A stretch of 64,000 bases of DNA from Pseudoxanthomonas sp. CF385. Lineage in GTDB: Bacteria; Pseudomonadota; Gammaproteobacteria; Xanthomonadales; Xanthomonadaceae. The translations under genes and the position numbers were made by a program. The stretch covers positions 496,001 through 560,000 of the forward strand of contig NZ_FNKZ01000002.1 of assembly GCF_900104255.1 (NCBI RefSeq), in the 5' to 3' direction. The notes under the pieces are model-generated. The model was not told the DNA's origin and did not search any database. It was given only the letters and a program-made list of their open reading frames with translations. Below, one piece after another: positions 55,406 to 64,000 of the stretch (position 1 is its first letter; every line of letters starts with the position of its first letter).

Positions 55406-57493
55406 ATGAACGGTTTTTCCAAGATCGGCTGGGCGGCGCTCGCGCTGCTCGGCGCGGGGTGTCTGGGCGTCGTCGCACTGCGCCAGGGCGAGCAGATCAG
55501 CGCGCTCTGGATTGTCGTGGCGGCGGTGTCCATCTACCTGGTGGCGTACCGCTACTACAGCCTGTACATCGCCAAGAACGTGATGGGGCTGGACCCGACC
55601 CGGGCCACGCCTGCGCACATCAACAACGATGGCCTGGACTACGTGCCCACCAACAAGCACGTGTTGTTCGGCCACCACTTCGCCGCCATTGCCGGCGCCG
55701 GTCCGCTGGTGGGCCCGGTGCTCGCCGCGCAGATGGGTTATCTGCCCGGCATGCTCTGGCTGATCGCCGGTGTCGTGCTCGCCGGCGCGGTGCAGGACTT
55801 CATGGTCCTGTTCATCTCCAGCCGCCGCAACGGCCGCTCGCTGGGTGACCTGGTCCGCGAGGAAATGGGCCAGGTGGCCGGCACCATCGCGCTGTTCGGT
55901 GCCTTCCTGATCATGATCATCATCCTGGCGGTGCTGGCGATGATCGTGGTGAAGGCGCTGGCGGAAAGCCCGTGGGGCATGTTCACGGTGATCGCCACGA
56001 TGCCCATCGCGATCTTCATGGGCATCTACATGCGCTACATCCGCCCCGGCAAGATCGGCGAGATCTCGGTGGTCGGCATCATCCTGCTGCTGCTGGCCAT
56101 CTGGTTCGGCGGCAAGGTCGGCGCGCATCCCACCTGGGGCCCGGCATTCACCTTCACCGGCACCCAGATCACCTGGATGCTGATCGGCTACGGTTTCGTC
56201 GCCGCCGTGTTGCCCGTGTGGCTGCTGCTGGCGCCGCGCGACTACCTGTCCACCTTCCTCAAGATCGGCGTAATCGTCGCCCTGGCCATCGGCATCGTCA
56301 TCGCCAGCCCGGAAGTGACCTCGCTGAAGATGCCGGCGCTGACCCAGTTCGCCAGCACCGGCGACGGCCCGGTGTGGAAGGGCGGCCTGTTCCCGTTCCT
56401 CTTCATCACCATCGCCTGCGGTGCGGTCTCGGGCTTCCATGCGCTGATCAGCTCGGGCACCTCGCCCAAGCTGCTGGCCAACGAGACCCACACCCGCTAC
56501 ATCGGCTACGGCGGCATGCTGATGGAATCGTTCGTCGCCATCATGGCGCTGGTCGCGGCCTCGATCATCGAGCCGGGCGTGTACTTCGCCATGAACAGCC
56601 CCGCCGCCGCCATCGGTACGAGCGCGGTCGACGTGGCCGCGAAGGTCAGCAGCTGGGGCTTCGTGGTGACGCCGGAGATGCTGACGCAGACCGCGCACAA
56701 CATCGGCGAAAGCACGATCATCTCGCGCGCCGGTGGCGCGCCGACGTTGGCCGTGGGTATCGCCGTGATCCTGCACGACGCTCTGCCGGGCGGCGACGCG
56801 ATGATGGCGTTCTGGTACCACTTCGCCATCCTGTTCGAAGCGCTCTTCATCCTGACCGCGGTGGACGCGGGCACGCGTGCCGGCCGCTTCATGCTGCAGG
56901 ACCTGTTGGGCAACTTCATCCCGCCGCTGCGCAAGACCGACTCCTGGGGCGCCAACGTCATCGGCACCGCCGGCTGCGTCGCACTGTGGGGCTACTTCCT
57001 CTACCAGGGCGTGGTCGATCCACTGGGCGGCATCAACACCTTGTGGCCACTGTTCGGCATCGCCAACCAGATGCTGGCCGGTATCGCGCTGATGCTGTGC
57101 ACGGTGGTGCTGTTCAAGATGAAACGCGACCGCTACGCATGGGTCACCGTCGTCCCGGCGATCTGGCTGCTGATCTGCACTACGTACGCGGGCCTGATCA
57201 AGATCTTCGACAGCAACCCGGCGGTCGGTTTCGTCGCCCAGGCAAAGAAGTACCAGGCATCCATCGCCGACGGCCAGCTGCTCGGCGCCGCCAAGAGCAT
57301 GGGCCAGATGCACCAGGTCGTGATCAACAGCTACGTCAATACCGGCCTGACCGTCCTGTTCCTGTTCGTGGTGTTCAGCGTGCTGGTGTACGCCATCAGG
57401 GCGATCCTGAAGGCCCGTGCCAGCAGCGAACGCACCGATCGCGAATCGCCGTATGTCGCGCTGACCGACGAGCAGCAGAAGGCCTGGCTGTAA
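55406..57493 (+). CDS. cstA: Carbon starvation protein CstA
   Basis: A 695-residue multi-helix membrane protein, nearly the length of E. coli CstA (701). Seen: TNKHVLFGHHFAAIAGAGPL, QDFMVLFISSRRNGRSLGDL, GFHALISSGTSPKLLANETH and AMNSPAAAIGT. CstA is linked to pyruvate and peptide uptake under carbon starvation. GGAGGG lies 7 bases upstream of ATG 55406; an earlier TTG at 55388 is weaker. A ybdD gene follows 3 bases later, as in E. coli. Confidence 0.96.
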   Translation: MNGFSKIGWAALALLGAGCLGVVALRQGEQISALWIVVAAVSIYLVAYRYYSLYIAKNVMGLDPTRATPAHINNDGLDYVPTNKHVLFGHHFAAIAGAGPLVGPVLAAQMGYLPGMLWLIAGVVLAGAVQDFMVLFISSRRNGRSLGDLVREEMGQVAGTIALFGAFLIMIIILAVLAMIVVKALAESPWGMFTVIATMPIAIFMGIYMRYIRPGKIGEISVVGIILLLLAIWFGGKVGAHPTWGPAFTFTGTQITWMLIGYGFVAAVLPVWLLLAPRDYLSTFLKIGVIVALAIGIVIASPEVTSLKMPALTQFASTGDGPVWKGGLFPFLFITIACGAVSGFHALISSGTSPKLLANETHTRYIGYGGMLMESFVAIMALVAASIIEPGVYFAMNSPAAAIGTSAVDVAAKVSSWGFVVTPEMLTQTAHNIGESTIISRAGGAPTLAVGIAVILHDALPGGDAMMAFWYHFAILFEALFILTAVDAGTRAGRFMLQDLLGNFIPPLRKTDSWGANVIGTAGCVALWGYFLYQGVVDPLGGINTLWPLFGIANQMLAGIALMLCTVVLFKMKRDRYAWVTVVPAIWLLICTTYAGLIKIFDSNPAVGFVAQAKKYQASIADGQLLGAAKSMGQMHQVVINSYVNTGLTVLFLFVVFSVLVYAIRAILKARASSERTDRESPYVALTDEQQKAWL

Positions 57494-57496
57494 GCC

Positions 57497-57721
57497 ATGG
57501 GCACGGAACTCGTTCCGATCTCGCACTTCGCCGCGCACAAGCGTGTGTGGCGAAGGCTGGTGCAGACCGCGCGTCTGTGTTGCGGCATTCCGGACTACGA
57601 CAACTACGTGCGGCACGTGCTCGAGAAACACCCGGACCGCGAGCCGATGGACTACAAGACGTTCTTCCGGGAGCGCCAGGAAGCCCGGTTCGGCGGCAGG
57701 AGCGGGTTCCGCTGTTGTTGA
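57497..57721 (+). CDS. ybdD: YbdD/YjiX-family protein (DUF466)
   Basis: A 74-residue small protein of the YbdD/YjiX family. LCCGIPDYDNYVRHVLEKHP and MDYKTFFRERQEARFGG are typical, and it ends in Cys-Cys. Family members follow CstA/BtsT transporters and are needed for their pyruvate uptake function. It starts 3 bases after cstA. The N-terminal extension from 57497 is short and plausible. Confidence 0.9.
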   Translation: MGTELVPISHFAAHKRVWRRLVQTARLCCGIPDYDNYVRHVLEKHPDREPMDYKTFFRERQEARFGGRSGFRCC

Positions 57722-57743
57722 TCGATTCCGGCAAGCAAACAAG

Positions 57744-57775
57744 AAAGGGCGAAGCCAGTGGCTTCGCCCTTTTTC
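57744..57775 (+). terminator. Intrinsic terminator of cstA-ybdD
   Basis: AAAGGGCGAAGCC and GGCTTCGCCCTTT (13 bp, loop AGT; 57744-57772) end in a T run. It begins 23 bases past the ybdD stop. The opposite strand also has a T-rich side, so it may serve both directions. Confidence 0.9.
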
Positions 57776-57786
57776 ATTGCTCCCTT

Positions 57787-57846
57787 GTAGGAGCGACGTA
57801 AGTCGCGACGTTGATGTTTCCGGTCGCGACTTACGCCGCTCCTGCA
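57787..57846. repeat. REP-like inverted repeat pair 2
   Basis: Left arm TAGGAGCGACGTAAGTCGCG(AC) from about 57788 and right arm starting GTCGCGACTTACGCCGCTCC at 57823, two mismatches over 24 bases, with a 13-base spacer. It shares the GGAGCGACGT-AGTCGCGA core with pair 1. It lies between the cstA-ybdD terminator and the convergent DUF819 gene. Confidence 0.85.
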
Positions 57847-57858
57847 GTGGAGTCCATA

Positions 57859-59118
57859 TCAACCCTGCCCCGCCATCGCACGCAGGCCCACGCCCACCGC
57901 GTACGCGGCCACCGTGCCCGTCGCGTAACCCAATGCACCGAGCAATGCGCCGACAGGCGCCAGCGAGGGATGAAACACCGACGCGACCACGGGCGCGGAC
58001 GCCGGTCCGCCGATGTTGCTCTGCGAGCCCATGGCGAAGTAGAAAAACGGCACGCGCAGCAGCTTGCCCAGCACCGCCAGCAGCACGATGTGGACCAGGA
58101 TCCAGATCACCCCGAGCCCGAGCAGCCACGGCTTGTCGGCCAGCGAGCCGATGTCCATCTGCATGCCGATGCACGCGATCAGGATGTACAGGAACAGGGC
58201 CCCGATCTTCGACGCACCGGCGCCGTCCAGGGCGCGTACGCGGGTCAGGCTCAGACCCAGTCCCACCAGGGTGGACAGCACGACCACCCAGACGAACGGC
58301 TCGTGCAGGCTCACCTGCTTCGCCCATGCGAAGCCGCCGAACCAGGACGACGCCGGACCGGCGATGGCATGCGCGGCGCCAACGGTGCCGAAGGCGATCG
58401 CGAGGATGACCATCAGGTCCGTCAACGTGGTGACCCGCTCATGCTGCTTCTGGTAAGACGCCAGGCGCTCCTTGAGTTCCTCGATAGCCCCCGTGTCCGC
58501 ACCCGTATGTGCATCGATGGCCTTCGCGCGATTGGCCAGGAAGATCAGCACGGCCATCCAGACATAACCCACGGCCACGTCGACGACAACGAACTGGCCG
58601 AACGTGGTCTCGTCGACCTGGAAGACTTCCTTCATCGCCACCATGTTGGCGCCGCCACCGATCCAGCTGCCGGCCAGCGCGGCCATGCCGCCCCAGGTAT
58701 CGCCGGCCACGGTCTCGGGATGCACGGCCTGCATCACGCCGAAGGCGACGAACGCGCCGATCATCACGCTGATCGACGCGGCGGCATACATCACCAGCAG
58801 CTTCGGCCCGAGCTTCAGCACACCCTTCAGGTCGATGGTCAGCGTCAGCAGTACCAGCGCGGCGGGCAGCAGTACGCGGCTCGCCACCGGGTTGTAGAGC
58901 TTGCTCGCGCCACCGTCGATCAGGCCGATGCTGTTGTAGATGCCGGGGATGAAGTAGCACAGCAGCAGCGCCGGCACGTAGGTGTAGAACTTCTTGAAGA
59001 AGCCCGTCTCGCGCGAGGAGGTCCAGAACACCACGCCCAGCGTGGCGGCGATGAGGCCGAACAGGACGATGTCGTTCTGGATCAGCGCAGTGGATGGTTC
59101 GGTGGCTTCGATCGCCAT
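57859..59118 (-). CDS. DUF819-family membrane protein (YjcL-like)
   Basis: A 419-residue membrane protein with about ten helices. Family motifs: NDIVLFGLIAATLGVVFWTS, NPVASRVLLPAALVLLTLTI, GGMAALAGSWIGGGANMVAM and MGSQSNIGGPASAPVVASVF. The DUF819 fold is related to sodium/solute carriers, but no substrate is known. It is transcribed alone between the REP pair and the peptidase terminator. Confidence 0.85.
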   Translation of the reverse strand: MAIEATEPSTALIQNDIVLFGLIAATLGVVFWTSSRETGFFKKFYTYVPALLLCYFIPGIYNSIGLIDGGASKLYNPVASRVLLPAALVLLTLTIDLKGVLKLGPKLLVMYAAASISVMIGAFVAFGVMQAVHPETVAGDTWGGMAALAGSWIGGGANMVAMKEVFQVDETTFGQFVVVDVAVGYVWMAVLIFLANRAKAIDAHTGADTGAIEELKERLASYQKQHERVTTLTDLMVILAIAFGTVGAAHAIAGPASSWFGGFAWAKQVSLHEPFVWVVVLSTLVGLGLSLTRVRALDGAGASKIGALFLYILIACIGMQMDIGSLADKPWLLGLGVIWILVHIVLLAVLGKLLRVPFFYFAMGSQSNIGGPASAPVVASVFHPSLAPVGALLGALGYATGTVAAYAVGVGLRAMAGQG

Positions 59119-59139
59119 CGGCGGATCTCTCCTTCAGTC

Positions 59140-59170
59140 AAAGAAAAAGGGCCGGCATGACCGGCCCTTT
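59140..59170 (-). terminator. Intrinsic terminator of the S9 peptidase gene
   Basis: AAAGGGCCGG and CCGGCCCTTT (59146-59170, loop CATGA) are followed on the minus strand by TTCTTTGAC. It begins 11 bases past the peptidase stop and also shields the DUF819 gene from read-through. Confidence 0.88.
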
Positions 59171-59180
59171 CCGGAACCCC

Positions 59181-61250
59181 TCAGCGGCCGATGTGCTGCT
59201 TCAGCCAGGCATTGACGGTGTCGTGCCACAGGATGCTGTTCTGCGGCTTCAGCACCCAGTGGTTCTCGTCCGGGAAGTACAGCAGCCTGGATTCGATGCC
59301 CTTGCGCTGCAGCGCGGTGAACGTGGACAGGCCCTGGTCCACCGGCACGCGGTAATCCTTCTCGCCCTGCACGACCAGCATCGGCACGCGCCAGTTGGCG
59401 ATGTGGTTGACCGGGTTGAACTTCTCGACGTTCTTTGGCACGTCGTAGGGCGTGCCGCCGTTCTCCCACTCGGTGAACCACAGTTCCTCGGTCACGTAGC
59501 CCATCGAGCGGATGTCGAACACGCCGTCGTGGTTGACCAGGCACTTCCACGGCTCGTTCCAGTTGCCGGCGATCCAGTTGATCATGTAGCCGCCGTAGCT
59601 GGCGCCCAGCGCGCACGCGTTCTTGCCGTCGAGGAAGGCGTACTGCTTCTGTGCCGCCGCCCAACCCTTCTGCAGGTCTTCCAGCGGGCGGTCGCCCCAG
59701 TGCTGGCTGATCGCGTCGGTGAAGGCCTGGCCGTAACCGGTCGAACCGTGGAAATCGATCATCACCACGGCATAGCCCTGGCCCGCGTAAGTCTGCGGGT
59801 TCCAGCGATAGCTCCAGCCGTTGCCGAAGCTGCCCTGCGGGCCACCGTGGATCAGGAACGCCACCGGGTACTTCTTGCCTTCGACGTAGTCGTGCGGCTT
59901 GACCACGTAGCCGTGCACGGTCTCGTTGTTCCAGCCCTTGAAGTTGAACTGTTCGAAGTCGCCGAACGACACGTCTTTCAGCACCTCATCGGCGCTGGGC
60001 GTGATGGCGCGCAACGTGGCACCTGCATCATCGCTGGTGGCATAGATCACGTCGCCCGACTTCAACGAGTTGCGCGACAGCACCAGCGTACGGCCGACCA
60101 CGTCGAAGGCCGAAACACTGCCGTCCCCGACGATCCGGCGCGCCTGGCCGCTCTGGATGTCGATCGAGAACAACGGGAGTTCGCCCATCTCCTGCGCGGT
60201 GGTGTAGATCCGTTCGCCGTCATCCGAGAGCACGATGCCCTCGGCGCTGCGGTCCCAATCGGGGGCGATCTCGCGCACCTTGCCGTTGTCCAGGTCCATC
60301 GCCATCAGGCCGAAGCGGTCGGCCTCGAAACCCGGGCGCTTCATCGCGCGGTAGTACAGGGTCTTGCCGTCGGCGCTGAACACTGGGCCGGTGTCCCAGG
60401 CCGGATTCGCCGCGGTCAGGTTCACCGGTGCGCTGCTGCCGTCGGCGGCGATCTTGTACAGGTCGAAGTTGGTCGACCAGGCTTCGCCCTTGCCCGCCAC
60501 GCGCACGGCGGCCACCACCGAGTTGCCGTCCGGCGACCAGGTGTATTCCTCCGCGCCACCGAACGGCTTGGACGGCGCATCGCCATCGAGACGGTCCGTC
60601 AGCGAGGTGGCCGTGGTCACCGCCTTGGCCTTGGCACCGGGCAGCGGGGCCACGAACAGGCGGCTGCGGCGGCCGTCGGCCCAGGTATCCCAGTGGCGGA
60701 CGAACAGGCCGTCGTAGACCACGCCGCTGCTCTTCTTGGCCGCCGTGGCATCGAGCTTCTTCTGCGTGCACGCGAAATCCGCCTTGCAGTCGGCGAAGGT
60801 GTCGGTACTGAACAGCACGCGCGTGCCGTCCGGCGACAGTTTGTAGCTGGCGACGTCGAGCGCGAACGCAGTCAGCTGGCGCGGCGCGCCGCCACCCAGG
60901 GGCAGGGAGTACAGCTGTTGGATGCCGGACTTGCCGCTGAGGAAGTACACCGTCTTGCCGTCCGGCGAGAAGGCGGGCGAATTGACGCTCCAGCCTTCGG
61001 GCGTGAGGCGCTTCGGCGGAGCCAGGTCACGGGTCAGCAGGTTGCGGACCCACAGGCTGCCGCTGGCCTTGACCACGTCGGCATCGACCACGCGCTTGGC
61101 GAACAGCACGGTGCTGCCGTCCGGCGACAGCACCGGCGAGGACACGCGGTCCAGTTTCTGCAGGTCGCGGACATCGAGGCCACGCGCTTGGGCCAGCGAC
61201 GGCAGGGCCGCCAGCAGGCAGAAGGGCAACAGGGCGGACTTGAGCTTCAT
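59181..61250 (-). CDS. S9-family serine peptidase (dipeptidyl-peptidase 5-like)
   Basis: A 689-residue exported peptidase. The signal peptide is MKLKSALLPFCLLAALPSLA. An N-terminal beta-propeller contains repeated SPDG-type strands (VLSPDGSTVLFAK, AFSPDGKTVYFL, KLSPDGTRVLFS). The C-terminal prolyl oligopeptidase domain has the nucleophile ALGASYGGYMINW, the Asp in VVQGEKDYRVPVDQG and the His in PDENHWVLKP. It would release dipeptides from periplasmic peptides. It starts at ATG 61250; the next minus-strand gene upstream is the OPT transporter. Confidence 0.93.
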   Translation of the reverse strand: MKLKSALLPFCLLAALPSLAQARGLDVRDLQKLDRVSSPVLSPDGSTVLFAKRVVDADVVKASGSLWVRNLLTRDLAPPKRLTPEGWSVNSPAFSPDGKTVYFLSGKSGIQQLYSLPLGGGAPRQLTAFALDVASYKLSPDGTRVLFSTDTFADCKADFACTQKKLDATAAKKSSGVVYDGLFVRHWDTWADGRRSRLFVAPLPGAKAKAVTTATSLTDRLDGDAPSKPFGGAEEYTWSPDGNSVVAAVRVAGKGEAWSTNFDLYKIAADGSSAPVNLTAANPAWDTGPVFSADGKTLYYRAMKRPGFEADRFGLMAMDLDNGKVREIAPDWDRSAEGIVLSDDGERIYTTAQEMGELPLFSIDIQSGQARRIVGDGSVSAFDVVGRTLVLSRNSLKSGDVIYATSDDAGATLRAITPSADEVLKDVSFGDFEQFNFKGWNNETVHGYVVKPHDYVEGKKYPVAFLIHGGPQGSFGNGWSYRWNPQTYAGQGYAVVMIDFHGSTGYGQAFTDAISQHWGDRPLEDLQKGWAAAQKQYAFLDGKNACALGASYGGYMINWIAGNWNEPWKCLVNHDGVFDIRSMGYVTEELWFTEWENGGTPYDVPKNVEKFNPVNHIANWRVPMLVVQGEKDYRVPVDQGLSTFTALQRKGIESRLLYFPDENHWVLKPQNSILWHDTVNAWLKQHIGR

Positions 61251-61342
61251 CCGGGGCTCCGGCACAGGAAAACCCCGATGTTAGGCGCTAATCGCGCCGC
61301 GGCGCAAAGGCGTGAAGTCACGCCCTTGCGCCGTGCATGGGC

Positions 61343-63331
61343 TTAACGGGGGCCAGGCTCGGCGTCGCCCAGCGCCTTCGACTTGGCACCGGTGCGGTAC
61401 AGCAGCCAGCCCACGATCGCCAGAATCACCAGGCCGACGATCTCGCCCTGCTGGAAGGCCTCCGGCAGCACGAGCACATCGCGGTCCTTCGACACGTAGA
61501 TGGCGATGCCGACCGCGATGCCCATCAGCGCTTCGCCGGTGATCAGGCCCGCCGCGAAGAGCGTGCCCGGGCGATGGATCCGATCACGCGCTTCCTCGTC
61601 CTTCGTGCCGACCATGCCGTGACGCTTCTCGACCAGGTAAGCCAGCAGGCCGCCGAGGAAGATAGGCACCATCAGCTCCAGCGGCAGGTAGATGCCGATC
61701 GCCGCGGCCAGCACGGGCACGCGGAAGCTGCTGCCCTTGGCCTTCAGGGTTTCGTCGACGGCGATGATGATCGCGCCGATCACCGCACCGATGCCGATGA
61801 TGCCCCACGGCAGCTCGCCGCCGAACAGGCCCTTGGCGACCGATGCCATCAGCGTGGCCTGCGGCGCCGACAGCGGATTCGGATGCTCGGCCGTAGGCGC
61901 ACCGATGCCGTAGGCCTCGGACAGGATGTTCAGCACCGGCGCCATGATCAGCGCGCAGGAGAATGCGCCGATGCCGAGCATCAGCTGCTGCTTCCACGGC
62001 GTGGCGCCGACCAGATAGCCGGCCTTGAGGTCCTGCAGGTTGTCGCCACCCACCGCCGCCGCGCAACACACCACCGCGCCGATCATGATCGCCGCCACCG
62101 CACCCAACGGCGCGCCGCCGGAACCGACCGCCATGCGTCCGCTTTCGCCGAGCAGCAACAGCAGCACGACCGAGGCGAACAGGATGGTAGCAATGGTGAT
62201 GCCCGACACCGGGTTGTTCGACGAACCCACCAGGCCGGCCAGGTAGGCCGACACGGAGACGAACAGGAAGCCCGCCACGATCATGATGATCGCCATCGGG
62301 ATGCTGACGTGCCACATGCCGACGATGGCCTGGTACAGCAGCAGCAGCGGCAGCACGAACACCACCAGCGCCACCAGCATCCACTTCATCGGCAGGTCGC
62401 GTTCGGTCTCGGCGACATCGGCGCCGCCCGAGCCCGCGCGCGCGGCAGCAATGCCGCTCTTCACGCCCGACAGCAGCGACTTGCGCAGCGAGAACAGCGT
62501 CCACACGCCGCCGATCAGCATGGCGCCCACGCCCAGGTAGCGGATCTTCGCGGACCAGATCGCACCAGCCACGTCCTCGGCGCCTGCGCCCGCAACGCTC
62601 TGCGCCAGCGCAGGATCGGTACCCATGAAGAACATGTGGTACAGCGGAATGGCGATGTGCCAGGACAGGATGCTGCCCGACAACACCACGATGCCGATGT
62701 TCAGGCCGACGATGTAGCCCACGCCCAGCAGCGCCGGCGACAGGTTGGTGCCCATGTAGCCGAGGTACTTGCCGAAGAAGCTCGCGCCCGCGGCCGTGTC
62801 CGGGATCAGGCGCATGCCGCTGTGCGCGGCCACCTTGAGCACCGCGCCGATGGCGGCGGAGAAGGCGAGGATCTTCAGGCCCGGGCCCGGGTTCTCGCCG
62901 GCCTTCAGCACTTCGGCCGCGGCCTTGCCTTCGGGGAACGGCAGCGGCTCCTCGACGATCATCGAGCGGCGCAGCGGCACCGAGAACAGCACGCCGAGCA
63001 GGCCACCGAGACCGGCGATCGCCAGCACCCAGGAGTACTGGAAGTCCTGCCAGTAGCCCAGGATGATCAGCGCGGGGATCGTGAAAATCACGCCCGCCGC
63101 GATCGACGAACCGGCCGATGCGCCGGTCTGCACGATGTTGTTCTCCAGGATCGTGCCGCCGCCCAGCAGGCGCAGCACGCCCATCGAGACGACGGCCGCC
63201 GGGATGGCGGTGGCTACGGTCAGGCCGGCGAACAGGCCCAGGTAGGCGTTGGCGGCCGACAGCACGACGGCCAGCACGATGGCCAGCACGACGGCGCGGA
63301 AGGTAAGTTGCGGGGTCCCCGGCGAGCTCAT
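61343..63331 (-). CDS. OPT-family oligopeptide transporter
   Basis: A 662-residue membrane protein with about 15 helices, of the OPT family. Seen: ANAYLGLFAGLTVATAIPAA, GGTILENNIVQTGASAGSSI, DNLQDLKAGYLVGATPWKQQ and GNxxD-type segments. OPT proteins import oligopeptides or metal chelates; the substrate here is unknown, but the neighbours favour peptides. The upstream in-frame region to 63508 lies in the promoter of the divergent POT gene and is rejected; start ATG 63331. Confidence 0.93.
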   Translation of the reverse strand: MSSPGTPQLTFRAVVLAIVLAVVLSAANAYLGLFAGLTVATAIPAAVVSMGVLRLLGGGTILENNIVQTGASAGSSIAAGVIFTIPALIILGYWQDFQYSWVLAIAGLGGLLGVLFSVPLRRSMIVEEPLPFPEGKAAAEVLKAGENPGPGLKILAFSAAIGAVLKVAAHSGMRLIPDTAAGASFFGKYLGYMGTNLSPALLGVGYIVGLNIGIVVLSGSILSWHIAIPLYHMFFMGTDPALAQSVAGAGAEDVAGAIWSAKIRYLGVGAMLIGGVWTLFSLRKSLLSGVKSGIAAARAGSGGADVAETERDLPMKWMLVALVVFVLPLLLLYQAIVGMWHVSIPMAIIMIVAGFLFVSVSAYLAGLVGSSNNPVSGITIATILFASVVLLLLLGESGRMAVGSGGAPLGAVAAIMIGAVVCCAAAVGGDNLQDLKAGYLVGATPWKQQLMLGIGAFSCALIMAPVLNILSEAYGIGAPTAEHPNPLSAPQATLMASVAKGLFGGELPWGIIGIGAVIGAIIIAVDETLKAKGSSFRVPVLAAAIGIYLPLELMVPIFLGGLLAYLVEKRHGMVGTKDEEARDRIHRPGTLFAAGLITGEALMGIAVGIAIYVSKDRDVLVLPEAFQQGEIVGLVILAIVGWLLYRTGAKSKALGDAEPGPR

Positions 63332-63452
63332 TGCATGTTCCCGAATTGCGGAAAGCCGACACGCTAGCGTCCGCTGCCCGGCAAGTCCAGCCGGAACGGG
63401 CCGTACGGTACCGTCGCTATACTGCCGCCCCCAATCCCCGCCGGAGCGGCCC

Positions 63453-64000
63453 TTGACCCCCCACGCCCCCGTGGCCGCCGGCCGCGACGACTTCCTGGGC
63501 CATCCCAAGGGCGTCTACGTCTGCTTCTTCACCGAGATGTGGGAACGCTTCTCCTTCTACGGGATGAAGGCGCTGCTGCTGCTCTACCTGACCAAGTACC
63601 ACCTGTTCGCCGACGGCGCGGGGTACGACCTGATCGGCGCCTACGGCGGCCTGGTCTACTGCGTGCCGGTGATCGGCGGCGTGCTGGCGGACCGTTGGCT
63701 GGGCATGCGCAAGGCGGTGGTCTTCGGCGCCCTGCTGCTGGTTGCCGGGCATGCCGGCATGGCGCTGGAGGGTGCCGCGGCCACCCTGGACAACGGGGTG
63801 ATCACCCGGGATGAAGGCGCCCTGCGCACGATGTACCTGTCATTGGCGCTCATCGTCATGGGCGTCGGCTTCCTCAAGCCCAACATCACCGGCATCGTCG
63901 GCCGGCTTTATCCGGCCGGCGACCCGCGTCGCGACGGCGGCTTCAGCCTGTTCTACGCCGGCATCAATCTTGGTGCCCTGCTCGCCTCGCTGGTGTGCGG
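63453..64000 (+). CDS. POT-family peptide transporter (3' end outside window)
   Basis: The frame runs to the window edge without a stop; 182 residues are visible. Seen: FFTEMWERFSFYGMKALLLL, the POT N-terminal signature with the ExxER-type motif, VYCVPVIGGVLADRWLGMRK, and FLKPNITGIVGRLYPAGDPR with FSLFYAGINLGALLAS, the PTR2 signature. POT carriers import di- and tripeptides with protons. The first codon is TTG at 63453, with GGAG 6 bases before. It is divergent from the OPT gene. Confidence 0.93.
   Translation, partial: MTPHAPVAAGRDDFLGHPKGVYVCFFTEMWERFSFYGMKALLLLYLTKYHLFADGAGYDLIGAYGGLVYCVPVIGGVLADRWLGMRKAVVFGALLLVAGHAGMALEGAAATLDNGVITRDEGALRTMYLSLALIVMGVGFLKPNITGIVGRLYPAGDPRRDGGFSLFYAGINLGALLASLVC

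Noticed and set aside
55343..58327. A 994-codon minus-strand frame opposite cstA.
   Set aside because: Crosses cstA, ybdD, a terminator and a REP pair. It is antisense composition only.

Overview
The window is a high-GC, gene-dense bacterial chromosome segment with no phage, insertion sequence or CRISPR array. Gene content and order point to a gammaproteobacterium of the Xanthomonadaceae/Lysobacteraceae (Pseudoxanthomonas/Stenotrophomonas/Xanthomonas-like). Supporting signs are the thrS-infC-rpmI-rplT-pheS-pheT-ihfA-merR-tRNA-Pro order, an Oar-like TonB-dependent receptor, a fimT-pilVWXY1-pilE minor pilin operon, a GH97 enzyme, and REP-like inverted repeats built on GGAGCGACGT-AGTCGCGA. The genus is an inference.

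Layout. 1-6012: end of an acyl-CoA dehydrogenase gene, an HNH endonuclease, dxs, a GumN/TraB-like secreted protein and a DUF985 cupin. 6057-14209: leftward translation block tRNA-Val, thrS, infC (ATC start), rpmI, rplT, pheS, pheT, ihfA, merR, tRNA-Pro, with internal terminators and a separate rpmI promoter. 14286-16307: uvrB. 16461-25077: type IV pilus region with a lone GspH-like pilin, tRNA-Asn, a six-gene minor pilin/PilY1 operon, and a divergent AlgZ/FimS-type sensor kinase that lacks an adjacent response regulator. 25082-31997: ppnN, an Oar-like TonB-dependent receptor, and a coupled grxD-SDR-marC operon. 32155-33315: sodB and a small secreted protein carrying two copies of a 31-residue glycine/proline-rich motif.

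33384-43259: purEK, a Trm112-like protein, nadC, a DUF3301 protein, the sspA-sspB pair, the petABC cytochrome bc1 operon, a lytic transglycosylase and miaB. 43270-47452: an NTF2-like protein and a TetR-controlled HlyD/ABC exporter with an AT-rich palindrome upstream of tetR. 47569-52075: the ybeZ(phoH)-ybeY-corC cluster, ending in a DUF4105 (Lnb-like) membrane protein. 52121-64000: GH97 glycosidase, a REP pair, CorA, CstA-YbdD, a second REP pair, a DUF819 transporter, an S9 peptidase, an OPT transporter and the start of a POT peptide transporter.

How the parts fit. Most of the window is core housekeeping: translation, isoprenoid, purine and NAD biosynthesis, respiration, and DNA and tRNA maintenance. 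Two blocks are more adaptive. The pilus block supplies minor pilins and the PilY1 tip adhesin next to a kinase of the family that controls this operon in Pseudomonas. The right end groups CstA/YbdD, a dipeptidyl-peptidase-like S9 enzyme, OPT and POT, which suggests peptide scavenging. Start sites were chosen from Shine-Dalgarno spacing, signal peptides and gene overlaps where the longest open frame was implausible.
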